Shown here piece by piece: positions 51,919 through 63,754 of a stretch of 64,000 bases of DNA (positions are counted from its first letter, which is position 1; each line of letters opens with the position of its first letter). The position numbers were made by a program, and so were the translations under genes. The DNA is from Utricularia gibba (lineage: Eukaryota; Streptophyta; Magnoliopsida; Lamiales; Lentibulariaceae): contig CM007991.1 of assembly GCA_002189035.1 (NCBI GenBank), positions 1,612,001 to 1,676,000 of the forward strand, read 5' to 3'. Under the pieces are notes generated by a model. The model saw only the letters and a program-made list of their open reading frames with translations. It was not told the DNA's origin and did no database searches.

Positions 51919-54074
51919 TTCACACAAGCAAGAAGCCACCCTTTCCCTTCAGGTCCAACTTGCTCCTCAGACCCCATCCTGGTGCCCATCTTGCTATTTG
52001 GCTCACACTTGTGTTCTCATCGAAACTATAGTTAAATAATCATGGTTGAATTCTTTTGGACTGCAAATCCTTCACCGGTCAAATTTGATTGAATTACAAG
52101 TAAACTGTTTTAGAATGACGATCGTTCAGACAAATACATTTTTTCATCTGCTTTTGTCAACAATTCTTGTGTCTGCTGTGGAGGTCTAAAACACCAAATG
52201 TCGGCCCCGTCGCATTGTGGGGATGAAGTCCACGTCACGCGAAATCGGCAGGCCACGTGTCACGGCCCCGTGGATAAGGAATGGAACAAGAGGAAAAGGA
52301 CGACGACGACCACTGGTCACTTGTCCGAATAGGGGGACAACATTCCACGTGTCAATTTCCGCATTTACAAAACCCTTTCTCCCTTTTTCTTCCCACATGG
52401 GATCTTATCCACGTACCCAAATCATTCGATCCCCCTAAAAGAATGTAATTTAGGGTTTCTAAAAAAAGCGCTTCATTGAAATTCTTACATAATTTTTTTT
52501 CACCAATTTACTTTCTATTCTAATACAAGAGTAAAAATAGCGTGCAAGGTGAAGGTGATAATCATTTTATTATATATTAAATTAAAAAATTTACACTATT
52601 AATAATCTTTTTTTTCGTAGAATGCATGATATATGGTCACATTTATAGTTCATCCATTCTCTAGGTCCCTTCAATCATTCGAGGGAAGCCAACTAGAAAA
52701 TGAACTATCTTTTTTTTATCAATATTTTTTTTTTAAAAATAGAATAACAGCTGGATGGCTGCTGCTTTTACCATTTTCAAAACGATGCACAATAAAAATA
52801 AATTTTAATTACAAAAATAGCATCCGTAAATTGGATTCCCAGTTGGGTAATAACATGGGAAAACAGCTGGATTTGGTGGACTGCTATTGAATCGGGTCAA
52901 GATCCATGAAACCGACTTGGCCCGCCCGTATGTCGATTGACACTTCTACCCACAAAGCCGACTCAACGATTCTCCTTGCAGAAGGCGGTTACAGTCATTT
53001 TCTTTCTATTGACGTTTAAAATCTGTGTGCAGCGGGGAAAGGGGAAAAAAGGAGTAGGGCTTATTATGCTATCGTGCGCCAGACGGCGATACGGCTACAC
53101 GTGGAGGATGAAAAGATGGGCGGTGCGTGGATCCGAGGGTGGAGGAGCTCCGGGTGTTTTCAGTCGCCATTATTTGTCAAAAGGGTTAGCTTCCTTCGTC
53201 CGTTGTGGGTGGGGTTGCGTAATAATGGAAGGCTTTTATTCGGTAGCGGTAGTTGTACACGGTCTTCCTTGGGCGCTTCTTACGAATTTCCTTGAGAAGT
53301 AGGGTATATATATAGTAGTGATGTATACATTTTGGGGGTTTCATTGGATAAGCATGTCACTGGTTCATCATCGAAGTTTATACTGTAGAATTTCCTGTCA
53401 CTGTTTGTTGGGGTGCGACGCTTTTTCTTATATCTGCTAGTGGGTTTTGGGATGACTGGATGCTTTCCTTGGATCTCTGACTTCTCTTCCCCCAAGCGCT
53501 TGGTACTGAGGTGAAGGTCCCAATTGCAGAATTCTCTTCCTCGCTTGTCTTTTGCTTGGGTTCTTGCGCAAATCTTGCTTTGACCCAGAAGTTGTGCTTC
53601 TGGCGTTGTTGTTTTGTGTAGATCCCATTAAATTTTTGGACTTGCGAGGGTTATCCAGATGCTGCTTTGACTTTTGTTATGGTTTATTGGTTTTAGGTAA
53701 TTAAGATTGCGCTTTTTGCGGTAGTCTTGAATAATTTCTTCTTTTTTTGGGATTTGTCTTTAATTGATTGCGCTTTTGCCTACTTTCGATGCTGGAACTT
53801 AGCTAGTGACTAGGATTTGTTGGTCGATCTCTTCACGAATCTTGTGTGTAGATTCGGCGTGGTATCTTGAAATGGGATGGGTTTTGAATCTCTCTGAGTT
53901 CCTTATGGTTTGTGGGATTCTGATGATAAAAACTTGGTCTTTTACGTGGCTGCATAAAATTCTCGGACTGATTAAGCTGGGCATCGTTGTGAGGTTTTCC
54001 TGTTTAATTTCTACAGGACATTCGACATTTGAATCTGCGCTGGCCCTGAGTAAATCGCCTTAGGGAAACCTCGA
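51919..54074. other. NDB 3' flank and promoter/leader of the AFB gene
   Basis: 2.1 kb without a supported gene. Holds a G-box-rich segment (52229-52425) and, nearer 54 kb, sequence that should be the AFB leader. ORFs at 52186-52438, 52937-53302 and 53806-54063 show no domain. Confidence 0.5.
52229..52425. promoter_or_regulatory. G-box/ACGT-core cluster
   Basis: Perfect CACGTG at 52254-52259 and 52346-52351, plus CCACGTCA near 52230 and CCACGTAC near 52420. Two of the sites are in the CCACGTGTC form seen in ABA-responsive elements. The cluster sits about 300 bp beyond the NDB stop and 1.7 kb upstream of the AFB ATG, so which gene it serves is unclear. Confidence 0.45.
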
Positions 54075-56517
54075 ATGGTTTTCAGTCAAAAAAGATTCAA
54101 GGACTACCCGTCACTCAAACCCATGTCAAATGGATCAATACATTTTCATTCTCCTTTCCCAGATGAGGTATTGGAGAAAATTCTTTCATTTGTAGATTCA
54201 CACAAGGACCGGAATTCGGTCTCCCTTGTGTGTAAAGACTGGTATAATGCCGAGAGATGGACAAGATCAAAGCTCTTCATTGGAAATTGCTATGCTGTGT
54301 CCCCTGAAATCGTGGCTAAAAGGTTTCCAAGAATTAAAAGTGTACTACTCAAGGGGAAACCCAGGTTTTCGGATTTCAATATGCTTCCATCAGGTTGGGG
54401 AGCAAATGTGCATGCCTGGCTGATTAAATTTTCCAGTGTTTACCCGTTTCTGGAGGAGCTGAGGTTGAAGAGAATGATGATCGGCGATGATAGTTTACAG
54501 CTGTTGGCAGATTCTTTTCCCGGCTTCAAAGCTTTGTCTCTTTCTAGTTGTGAAGGCTTTTCCAATGATGGACTCAAAGCCATTGCTAGAAATTGCAGGT
54601 AAACAGTCCCAGCTTTTAGTCTTTTAGTCGTTTAGTCGTGGAGTTTCATATTGAGTATTTATAAGGCCTACATATGTACCTTCTAATGAAGGCTTTAGGA
54701 TCTGATTGAAGGATCTTCCTGTTTTTCTTTTTATCCGTTTTTTTCTGACAAGCATCTATCTGTTGCCCTTTTACATGATGGTAGAAGTTTTTCGAATAAC
54801 TGTAATGCTAAGGTTGCATGGAGTGGCTTCTTGAATGGAGTACCACGGGTAGATTCTCTCTATGGGGAGTAGGCATGTTGGTCGGGAGCCCTACTCCTTT
54901 TTTTTTAAGTTATTTTCTTGGTTTCTAGTGAGCTGCTTTGTATTATTATTTGTGTTTTCTGTCATTGGATGCCATCACTGGATTCCATTTTTTACCGCTG
55001 GTTTCTTTAGTCTTAACACTCTCCGACATAGAGCATATAGTCATAAGAGATTATGCAAATTTCTTTTCACAAATAGTCATATCACATTGCACAGATGAGG
55101 TTTTTTGCCAGCTTCGATTTTACAGTTCGTTTGCATTCTACAATTCTGTCGGTCTGATGTATTTATCTATTTACAGGAACTTGACCGTGCTTGACATCCA
55201 AGACTGTGTTATGCTGGATGGACGTGGAGACTGGGTGAGCGCATTTCCAGAAAACTTCAACTCACTGGAAGTGCTTAACTTCAGCAGGCTTGACAGTGAT
55301 GTGAAAATTGATGATCTGGAAAGACTTGTTACTCGATGCAGATCATTAAAAGTTCTCAAGCTAAATGAAAGTATTCCTTCAGACCAACTTCATCGGTTGT
55401 TAGTTCACACGGCTCAGCTTACTGAGCTTGGCGTTGGAGTCTCCCTGGAGGTGCCTCAAGACGTACTGTACAAGGATCTTGAGAGTAATCTTAACAAGTG
55501 TAAAAACCTTCAAGTGCTCACAGTTCTATGGGATTCGAATCCTTTCTATCTTCCCATTTTCTTCGGTGCTTGCTCCAGCTTGACTTTCATCAACTTAACT
55601 GATGCACCTCTTGACAGTGGTGATTTTTCAACTCTTCTTAGCAAGTGCCCAAATCTTCGCCGTGTCTGGGTAAGCTTCTTAACATCAACTACAGACTATC
55701 AACAGTGTTTTGGAGGGAAACCTTTTCATTATCGTTGCTAAACAGCTCTTTTAATATCTGGTTCTAGGTTCTTGATACTGTTGAGGACAAGGGCCTTGAA
55801 GCTCTTGGATCAAGTTGTCCCTTGCTTGAAGAATATCGTGTTCTTCCTTACGATCCTTATGACCTTGATCATGACCCTGGTGTAACAGAAGTGGGATTTG
55901 AAGCTGTTTCACGTGGATGCCCCCGGCTTCATTATGTTCTCTACTTCTGTAGGAGGATGACTAATGCTGCTGTCAAGGCTGTTGTTCAAAATTGCCCAGA
56001 TTTCACTCATTTTAGGCTCTGCATTATGAGTCCATGCCAGCCAGATCATACGACAGATGAACCCATGGATGAGGCCTTTGGTGCGGTGACTAGGACTTGC
56101 GGCAAACTCAAAAGACTTTCAATCTCAGGCCTTCTAACTGACTTGACATTTGAGTACATTGGCAGATACGCTAAGAATCTTGAGACGCTTTCTGTTGCTT
56201 TTGCTGGGAGCAGTGATAGGGGGATGCAGTGCGTTCTTGAAGGTTGTCCTAAACTCCGAAAACTTGAGATTAGAGATTGTCCATTCGGAAATGGAGCCTT
56301 GTTAGCAGGGCTTGCGAAATATGAGAAGATGAGATCGCTGTGGATGTCTTCGTGTGCTGTGACAATGAGGGGCTGCAGTGTACTCGCAAAGCAGATGCCG
56401 AGGCTTAATGTTGAAGTGATCAAAGACGAAGAAAACGATATAGCCGAAAAGCTCTATGTATACCGATCATTAGCTGGGCCGAGAACAGATGCCCCTTCCT
56501 TTGTTCTCACTCTTTGA
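54075..56517 (+). CDS. TIR1/AFB auxin receptor F-box protein, AFB6-like
   Basis: Three exons, 54075-54598, 55177-55669 and 55768-56517; 588 residues. The F-box is at about residues 27-65 (FPDEVLEKILSFV, RNSVSLVCKDW), followed by 18 leucine-rich repeats. FRLCI carries Arg422, the residue that contacts the auxin carboxylate in TIR1 (R403). The sequence VLDTVEDKGLEALGSSCPLLEE, FTHFRLCIMSP and the C-terminus DAPSFVLTL resemble AFB6 receptors, a class absent from Arabidopsis. At the TIR1 H78 position there is Arg (KGKPRFSDFN, R97), as in AFB4/5. It acts in nuclear SCF complexes that bind Aux/IAA proteins with auxin. Family is certain; the AFB6 subgroup is a judgement from recalled sequences. Confidence 0.93.
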
Positions 56518-58735
56518 AAAGAACCCAGAACGAGAATCCACCTGGTCAGTAGTTTTTTCTTGCTCCCTTGACGACGAACACACTTTGTTGCAATTTCCAT
56601 TAGCCTTTTCACCCTCTGCATGATCGGTTAGCTAAGATTCTGGGATCTTGTTAGTTTTTAATCCCATTACTGCTGCTTGTTTCCACAGGATCAACTGAAG
56701 GTTCGAGTGTGTGCTAAGCAGCAGCAGCAGCAGCCGGCAGCAGGAGCTACTTGGAAAGTCTGTAACTTTCTCCACTGCAGTCATAGATTGATAGGGGAGC
56801 TTGTTCCGATTCGTCTTCCGGTAAAAGCCCGGTTGGTTTTCGTTTCGGGTTTGCTGTTGGGGTATTTGTATGTTTAGTCTGTCGACTGTTTCGTGTATGG
56901 GTTGTTGTTGTCGTTGTTGCACTCCATCTCCGTTGAAGCAGATGTCAGTTAAAGTTTGAATGGCGAACATGGAGGATGGCCTAAAGGGTGGGTTGAGTGG
57001 CGTTAAATGCAGGATGAAGTCTGGCAATGTACAAATTTTCTCTGCATTACTTCATTCTGCTGAATGCTGATTCTTCTCCTGCAACCTGCCACCATGCCAC
57101 ATTTTCATTCGAGACTCGGAGCTCTTCAAATGAAACGCATATTGCCAGAGCTGGCCTGCCTAAGAGTCCTGCTTCACCTGGGGAGTTTTGCCACAAATAT
57201 GCCAAGAACACATCATGCTCGCTCCCTCTGTAAGATCACATAATCCCAATCATCGTCCTAATCCCATCTCCCTGAAAGCTAAGGATGTTCTGTTTCTTCC
57301 AAATTGGAATGTGTGTTCTGGAGGGCTGATAGTGTGGCGTGGCTGCAAAGGAAATCAGCTTCAGAACACATCCTCCTAAGGTTCCAAAACCCTTAAACAA
57401 TTTCATCCAACTATGAATTCTTTTGGATCGAAAAGGATTTAAATCATATTCCACCATTCAAAGCAGAAGTAGTACTGCTTGGGAGTGGGATGCGGAGGAG
57501 GCTCCAGCCAGTTGCTAGTTGGTAGTTGGAAGTTGGAAGTTGGTCTTCTTCTTCTTCTTCTTCTTCATTACACGTGTCAGTCAACGAGGTGTCCGGATGG
57601 AATGAGTGGGATTATTTGTTGTTATTGTATTTACGAATTCGGAAACATATTCTTGGAATTGAATTGAATACGGGAATTATTGAATTATTTGCTGAGGATT
57701 TATGTGGCGTAGGTCATCTTCTTACATAATAGAGTATCATAATTCAATTAATCACCCAATTCCATAATGCCAGCACCAGCATCTACCTTATTGCCAGCCA
57801 ACCCTGCCCTATGACCGGTGCCTTTCACGCCACGTGTTCACCCCCGAAATCACCATTTTACCCCTTTATTTTCTTTTATTTTATTCATTTAATATTTAAG
57901 ATACATATTATATAAATATTTGTTTTCTTCGGCGCAACAGCCGAAGGTCATTTTCCAAATCCTGCTGCCATCACCGATGTGGTGTGATGGGCCTCCATGC
58001 TAATCTAATCTCCCATGTCGGCCATTTCACTCCTTTCACCTAAAAAAAGAAAAATAGTTTTACAAAATAAAATACAAATTCTATTTAATGAATAATTTAT
58101 AAAAGATGTAAGATGCAATTTTGTTACTTAAATCCTTTTATATGGTCAAGATGTATCGAAATTGATTTAAAAACAGTTTTGTTATCAAATACGAACAACT
58201 ATGTTCCGAAAATTTAAAACTACTTTTCATTTTTAAAAAATTATAAAATCTCAATTTCTAATTTTTCGAAAGCGTTTTTCTGAAACATAACGTGATGCTT
58301 ACATTGATTTATGTTTACCATAAGTAAAAAGAGGAAAAAGATGCTTTTTTTGGTTATAGAACTGGACTTTTATTCTAAATATTTTAAGATGATAAATAAA
58401 TTCATGTTCTTGGAAAAATTACTAAAAAAATGCCAAACCAAGGTATGTATGGCAGGTGGGTAGAATCTGGTGGTTAGATCTCCATCAGCCAATTTTCTTT
58501 CTTTTTTTTTTTTACCGTGTGGTTGAAAGGAAAAGGTTATGGGGGTATTTTAGTAAAATAGCATAGTCGTATAATTCTGTTAGCTTAGGACCCAGAAAGA
58601 AAGATAAGCGCGTGTACCCAGACGGATTGTGCGCATTCGGAGAGAAACGAGCGCCCGTGAATTCTGCTGAGAAAACTAGTTTCTTGGTCGCCGGAGGAAA
58701 ATGGCGGTTTCCCGGAGCTAGCCTGACTCCGAAAA
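56518..58735. other. AFB 3' flank and upstream region of the ARM-repeat gene
   Basis: No coding gene supported. A CAG-rich patch is near 56725 and a (TCT)n repeat is at 57544-57566. 57.8-58.5 kb is strongly AT-rich. Short ORFs lack domains. Confidence 0.5.
57544..57566. repeat. (TCT)n microsatellite
   Basis: Twenty-three nucleotides of perfect TCT repeat, preceded by a degenerate run of GTTGGAA units (57510-57543). Confidence 0.85.
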
Positions 58736-60444
58736 ATGAGTGCAGATTCCGGGGCCGAAAAGCCGAGACTGAGGCAGGCGATAGTGGTGGCCTCCGCGTT
58801 GATATCAATTTCTCATTCAATCGGAGTCTTCACGTCGAAATGGCAGTCCATTAGATTGAAGCTCGACGATCTGTTTTCCCACTTATCAGCAATCGACAAC
58901 TGCGACCCAGTTGGAATTTTGTCGCTTTCTATAATTTTGGACGCCATTTTGGCTACCCTAAATCACTGCGAAGAGCTTGCGAATCTGTGTCTGGAGTCAT
59001 CCTACAGCGGGAAGCTTCTTATGCAAAGTGATCTTGATATTGTGTGTGTGAAACTGGATGCCCATATCAGGAATTTGTCTGATATTTATGCTACGGGATT
59101 ACTCAGGCAGAGTAACGCTTTAGTGGTTTCTAGGCCGAGTGTTACCGCTTCGAAAGATGATGTGGGATTCTATCTCAACGATTTGTTGACAAGGTTGAAA
59201 ATTGGGAGCGTTGAAATGAAGAAACAAGCCCTTTCTTCTTTCAACGAGGTCATTGAAGAGGACGTGAGGTATGTAAAGATTGCCCTGGAACTCGATGGAT
59301 TTGTCAATTTTGTTGTTAAATTTCTTGACTCAACGGAGGAGGGATACGAAGCGAAGCTGCTAAGGCGGCCTCCGTGATCGCGGGGCTGATTCCGGGTAAA
59401 AACGCGTTGCTTTGTGCCGGAATCATTGCTCCTTTAGTTAGAGTTATTGAGTCATCTGGGAGCAGTGATCAGAGCAAGCAATATGCAACAAGGTGTTTGA
59501 TGAAACTCACGGAGAATTCTGACAATGCGTGGGCGGTTTCTGCTCACGGTGGAGTCACTGCTCTGTTGAAGATTTGTGAGCATGGAAGCAAATACGGGAG
59601 TGAATTAGTTGCTTTAGCTTGTGGGGTGTTGAAAAACATCATTGGAATTGAAGAAATCAGGAGGTTTATGGTTGAAGAGGGGGCAATTTTCGATCTTCTC
59701 GAGCTTGCGAAGTGCAAAGATGAGGCTTCACAGGTATTTTCACTTGACCTGTTGCAAACTATGGCTTACTGTGACGAATCAGTGAGGAAGATAATCTTCA
59801 AGGAAGGCGGCATTCGGGTTCTGGTGAAAATACTGGATCCCAGATCATCCGTATCGATGAAAACGAGAGAAATCGCGTTGAGTGCGATAGCGAACGTCTT
59901 CATTTCAACGGAGAACTCCATTGATCAGCTGCTAAGCATCTCCTTCATGGATCACATCCTCTACTTCCTCAGACATGGTGAAGTTTCTGTCCAAGAACTT
60001 GCCTTGAAGGCTGCATTTTGGTTGTGCGGGATTTCAGAGGAAGCCAAGAAAGCCATGGGAGAAGCAGGGTTCTTGCCGGTTCTGGTCAAGTTCCTTGACT
60101 CAAAGTCATTCGAGATTTGCGAAATGGCTGCCGAGACACTATCCAACATGCTCATTCTATCCAAGAACCAGAAGAAATTCGTGCAGAACGAAGAGAACAT
60201 CAGCTCTCTGCTGCGGTTACTGGATCCTGAGGACAAGAACTCAACCAACAAAAAGATGCTACTTTCAATACTCAAGTCATTAATGAGCACCAACACCGCA
60301 AGGAGGAAAATCGCCAGTTCAGGTCACTTAAGGAACATAGAAATGCTCGCAGCATCTGAACACCCAGATGCTAAAAAGATAGTTAAAAAACTATCATCGT
60401 CCAACAGATTCCGCAGCATGATAAACAGATTCTTGAATTCTTGA
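58736..60444 (+). CDS. Armadillo-repeat protein without U-box, one frame break
   Basis: Intronless. The first ORF ends at TGA 59375-59377 and a second ORF continues in another frame. One extra G near 59356 gives EAKAAKAASVIAGLI and a single 569-residue protein ending at TGA 60442-60444. It is a helical N-terminal domain (about 1-190) followed by ARM repeats (KQYATRCLMKLTENSDNAW, ELVALACGVLKNI, ELALKAAFWLCGIS, EMAAETLSNML). No U-box or other enzymatic domain is visible. It looks like a plant ARM-repeat adaptor of unknown partner. The length is a multiple of three only after adding one base, which supports the single-gene reading. Confidence 0.88.
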
Positions 60445-61295
60445 ATCATCTATTCAATTTTTGTTATGTACATGTTCTTTAGTTTCTTCCTTCAAATTGT
60501 CAAGAGGGCAGGCATGCATCTCTCTTCCCTGCCCATTCCTCAATACCAGAGTGGCACTTACTGTAAATAGAATGCATCATCCATCATCTGATACAGAAGA
60601 GTTCAGCCAATAACCCAACTCCCAAAATCTACTGTAAACCTTGGGTTGTTAAGCAAAGAGTGACTTGAAAGGGAAGCAAAATGGGTAAGTTTTGAAGGGT
60701 GGAAACTGCACATGGAAGTGACAAGAAGGAGAGGAATTGCATGTGGGGAGGGGCTGCTCTGGTTGGGTTTTATCCCACAGGACTTGGGTGAGGATGAATG
60801 TGATGTGTTGCCTGTCTGCCTTTTAACTTTTGTTCATATTCGTTCTTTTGTTGCTTGTGACTTGTGTTATCTGTCTTGGCCTATAAAGTGAGTGGTCCAC
60901 AAGATATCTACCAAACACCTCATTGCATTTGTACATAAACATTTATTACATGAGCATTAAAGTGCATAATGAGTATTTTGACTTTAGGGCATATGTTGCC
61001 GAGCCTATTAATACAACATAGATGTATAAATTTTAATTCACTATTCATCTTGATAGTATTTTTGATGGTTAGTGTCTATGTGTACATTCTATTTCACATA
61101 TTAAATTAAAAAATTTACATAATGAATGATCAAATTTCTAATTCATTAGTTTATGAAAGGGGGATTTGGTAGAATGCTGATTTTCTCTAATCTACTAACT
61201 CATACCACAAAGACCAACATGCGCATGCTCTCCCAAATGATTAGAATGCAAAATGGGAACAGCATAAAGGCGCATTCAAGTAGAGCCCTGATTTG
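60445..61295. other. 3' flanks of the ARM gene and of the minus-strand gene
   Basis: 3' UTRs and AT-rich spacer between convergent genes. No coding signal. Confidence 0.5.
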
Positions 61296-61930
61296 CTAAA
61301 TCTTGTTCTCTAATGTTGGGAATGAGGACAAACCAGGTTCACATGGAAAGCTATAGAGCTGAGCAGTTTGCATCCATGATAAAGAAATAACTCTATATCC
61401 CTCAAAACCATGTCCCAGTTCAAGGCTACGACAGGGGGTTGAAGCTGTGTTCAATAATTTATCACCTGTTGCAATGGGCATTCTCTGCTGGAGAAAGTAC
61501 AGCACCAGGAACTAGACAACAGAAACAACAAAGAAACGTCATCACACACAGGATAATAACAAATCAAGGGACTGGATTCATGTAACGTGCCTTAAAGCTG
61601 ATGAGACTTGTTCGGTTTCGAATCTTGATAGCACTGCTGTCTTGGTTTCCCGGGCTCATCTGCAGAAGCATGGCGTGTCAATTAGAAGTGAATGCCCGTA
61701 AATAAATCTATGCTTTTTAGCAACGTGTCCCAATCTCAGTATTAAGTGATTCCAACATCAGGATCGGCAATACTCATCACAATGTGTTTTGCATCAGTGT
61801 TATTAAGGATTAAAGGCAGCAGTTACAAAAACAAGCTCAATACTGAGGAAAAAATGGCAAAAAAAAGAGAGGATTTCGATCCTTACAAGGAAAGTAGAGC
61901 TACGTCGAAGGATGGAGCTCAATTCTAACC
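61296..61930 (-). CDS. Unrecognised small gene with a probable GC-AG intron; start unresolved
   Basis: Three in-frame exonic pieces on the minus strand: A ending at 61930 (…FSSSGSAIK), B 61659-61591 (MSPGNQDSSAIKIRNRTSLI) and C 61511-61296 (FLVLYFLQQRMPIATGDKLL, stop at 61296-61298). Junctions A|B (GT-AG) and B|C (GC-AG, donor AAG|GCACGT) all keep phase 0, which argues for a real gene. The frame upstream of A is open to about 62040 but has no ATG. Translation may therefore start at the Met opening exon B (94 residues), or a start may be lost to a missing base. No family was recognised. The hydrophobic piece LISFKFLVLYFL could be a membrane segment. Confidence 0.45.
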
Positions 61931-62168
61931 TTTATTGCGGAACCGGAGCTTGAAAAGCCCCCATTTAGACGTCGTCGGTGATCACCATACTCAGCAGCGC
62001 AATGGCTCAAAAAAAATGCATTTTTTGATAAAAAAAATACAGGGAATTATTGAATTTGTTTATAATACATCGTTCAATAATATTTTACTACATTTTTTTT
62101 TCTCATAAATCATGATATCTCAACGTAAGATGTCTAACAGTCGGACGGGAAGGGGAGAAATCACCATT

Positions 62169-62637
62169 TCAGAAATTGAATTCAGAATCGTCCCACTGAA
62201 GCACAGCGGATTCGATATTCTGCTCTCTTTTGAGTTTATCCTTGAGGAACCAGTCGCAGATTCTCCCTGCATTCAAATCCTCAATCGCGCATCCTTCTTG
62301 CTCGGAAATCACCCGCAGCAAATTCAACGACGATATCTGGATCCACGAGACACAATCAACAAAAGGCATTCACCATCTTCTAAATTTTCATCCAGTAATT
62401 TACCGTCAATCTGCATAAGAACCGCTCGTGGGTGCTCAACCCAGAGATTTCGACCAATCCTGCTTCCTCTAGCGTCAGAAAACTTCGCTCCTTCCGCTCC
62501 TCAGCACCGGAGGATGCAGCAGCGACGATTCTTGCGTTTCTGGAGACGCCGCGTTTACGTTCGCTGGAAGTGAAGAAGCGAGGTTTGAAGATGCGATTCA
62601 CTTGGTGGTTCACTGGAGGTACGAGGAGCGCGTTCAT
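62169..62637 (-). CDS. Conserved uncharacterised plant protein, probably plastid- or mitochondrion-targeted
   Basis: Two exons on the minus strand, 62637-62404 and 62336-62169, separated by a 67-nt intron; 133 residues. The N-terminus is basic, Ser/Arg-rich and nearly free of acidic residues (about 1-45), as in organelle transit peptides. The conserved core is FLTLEEAGLVEISGLSTHERF, ISSLNLLRVISEQEGC, then CDWFLKDKLKREQN and AVLQWDDSEF. I recall close homologues in many plants but no assigned function. One Cys in EQEGC and one in RICDWF are conserved. Confidence 0.75.
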
Positions 62638-63754
62638 GGTTCACACGAGGCGGAAGGATCACCTTCGAATCGAGTGGCTACAAATCCGAAACAATTGGAC
62701 GTTCAGACGATGAGAATTGGGCCTTCTTTTTGGACCAAAATTGGACTCAGTCGCTGACTCTAATTTTTTGGGCCTTCAGAAGCCCCAGAATTTACTTACA
62801 TTTCAATTAATTTTTAGTTTTCAAATTTCAAATTTTATTTCGTTATAAACATATTTGATATATATTGTTTTTTAATCCAATTTCCAAAATTTTAATGGGT
62901 TAAATTTGGATTCTAAATATTCGTGTAAATCCAATCCGACCCGACCCGTAGATATCCCTAAAATTTAGGTTCTATACTTATGTTGATAGGCATATCCTTT
63001 ATTTTGGAAATATCCATTGAGGAAGAGTATTTTTTTTTTGGAAATAGCGGTTGGAATATTTACTTTATTTTATTTTATTTTCCGTTTAATTTGGGGGTCG
63101 GTAGTCGCATACGTGGCCTTTCACGCGCCAAAATTCCAACCATATGTAGTTGTCCGTCTTAGGGCATCAAGACCTAACTTTTCTTTTCTGTCAAGCTTTT
63201 ACCTTCTCAGGATTTCGCCGTCTTCGTTGCCTCAAGAAATTCCGGATTTCTCGGTATCGCTCCAGCGAATCATCTGTTTGATTTCTCAACGATTTGTAGG
63301 TTTCCTTGTTCCGGCGGTGCGGGGTTTCTTCTTCGGTAGTAGCAGTCATTCCGTGGGGGAAAACGCGATACTTTGTTAATTGGAATAGAAATTGGAGTTT
63401 TTCGGATGTTTGCAGCCCGTTCCGTTTCATTTATATTTTGAAGATGCCCCTTGGTTGCTCAGTATCGCGGCTTTTGTTTATTGCGTTTATTGAATCTCAA
63501 TCTTCGACATGCCGGGGTAGGTGGAAAGATTCGTCTTCGTTTTTGCACTTCATTCTCGAATTGGTTTCTTTTGTTATGCTTTGTAATGTATATATCCTTA
63601 CATGACGTTTATCACAATGTGGAATTGGGGAATTGATTCTGAACATGCTGCGTTTGCACTGAGGATTGAATTAGTTTGTATAAAGACTTTCATTAAGGCT
63701 TATACGTCTGTTCTCTTTGTCATATTGATGAGGAACTGGTTTTCTTGTTTGTTT
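62638..63754. other. Divergent upstream region
   Basis: Promoters of the minus-strand gene and of the gene starting at 63755. 63.2-63.75 kb is probably leader of the latter. No coding exon supported; ORFs here lack domains. Confidence 0.45.

Noticed and set aside
52186-52398. 70-codon minus-strand ORF over the G-box cluster
   Set aside because: No domain; the open frame follows from GC-rich regulatory DNA.
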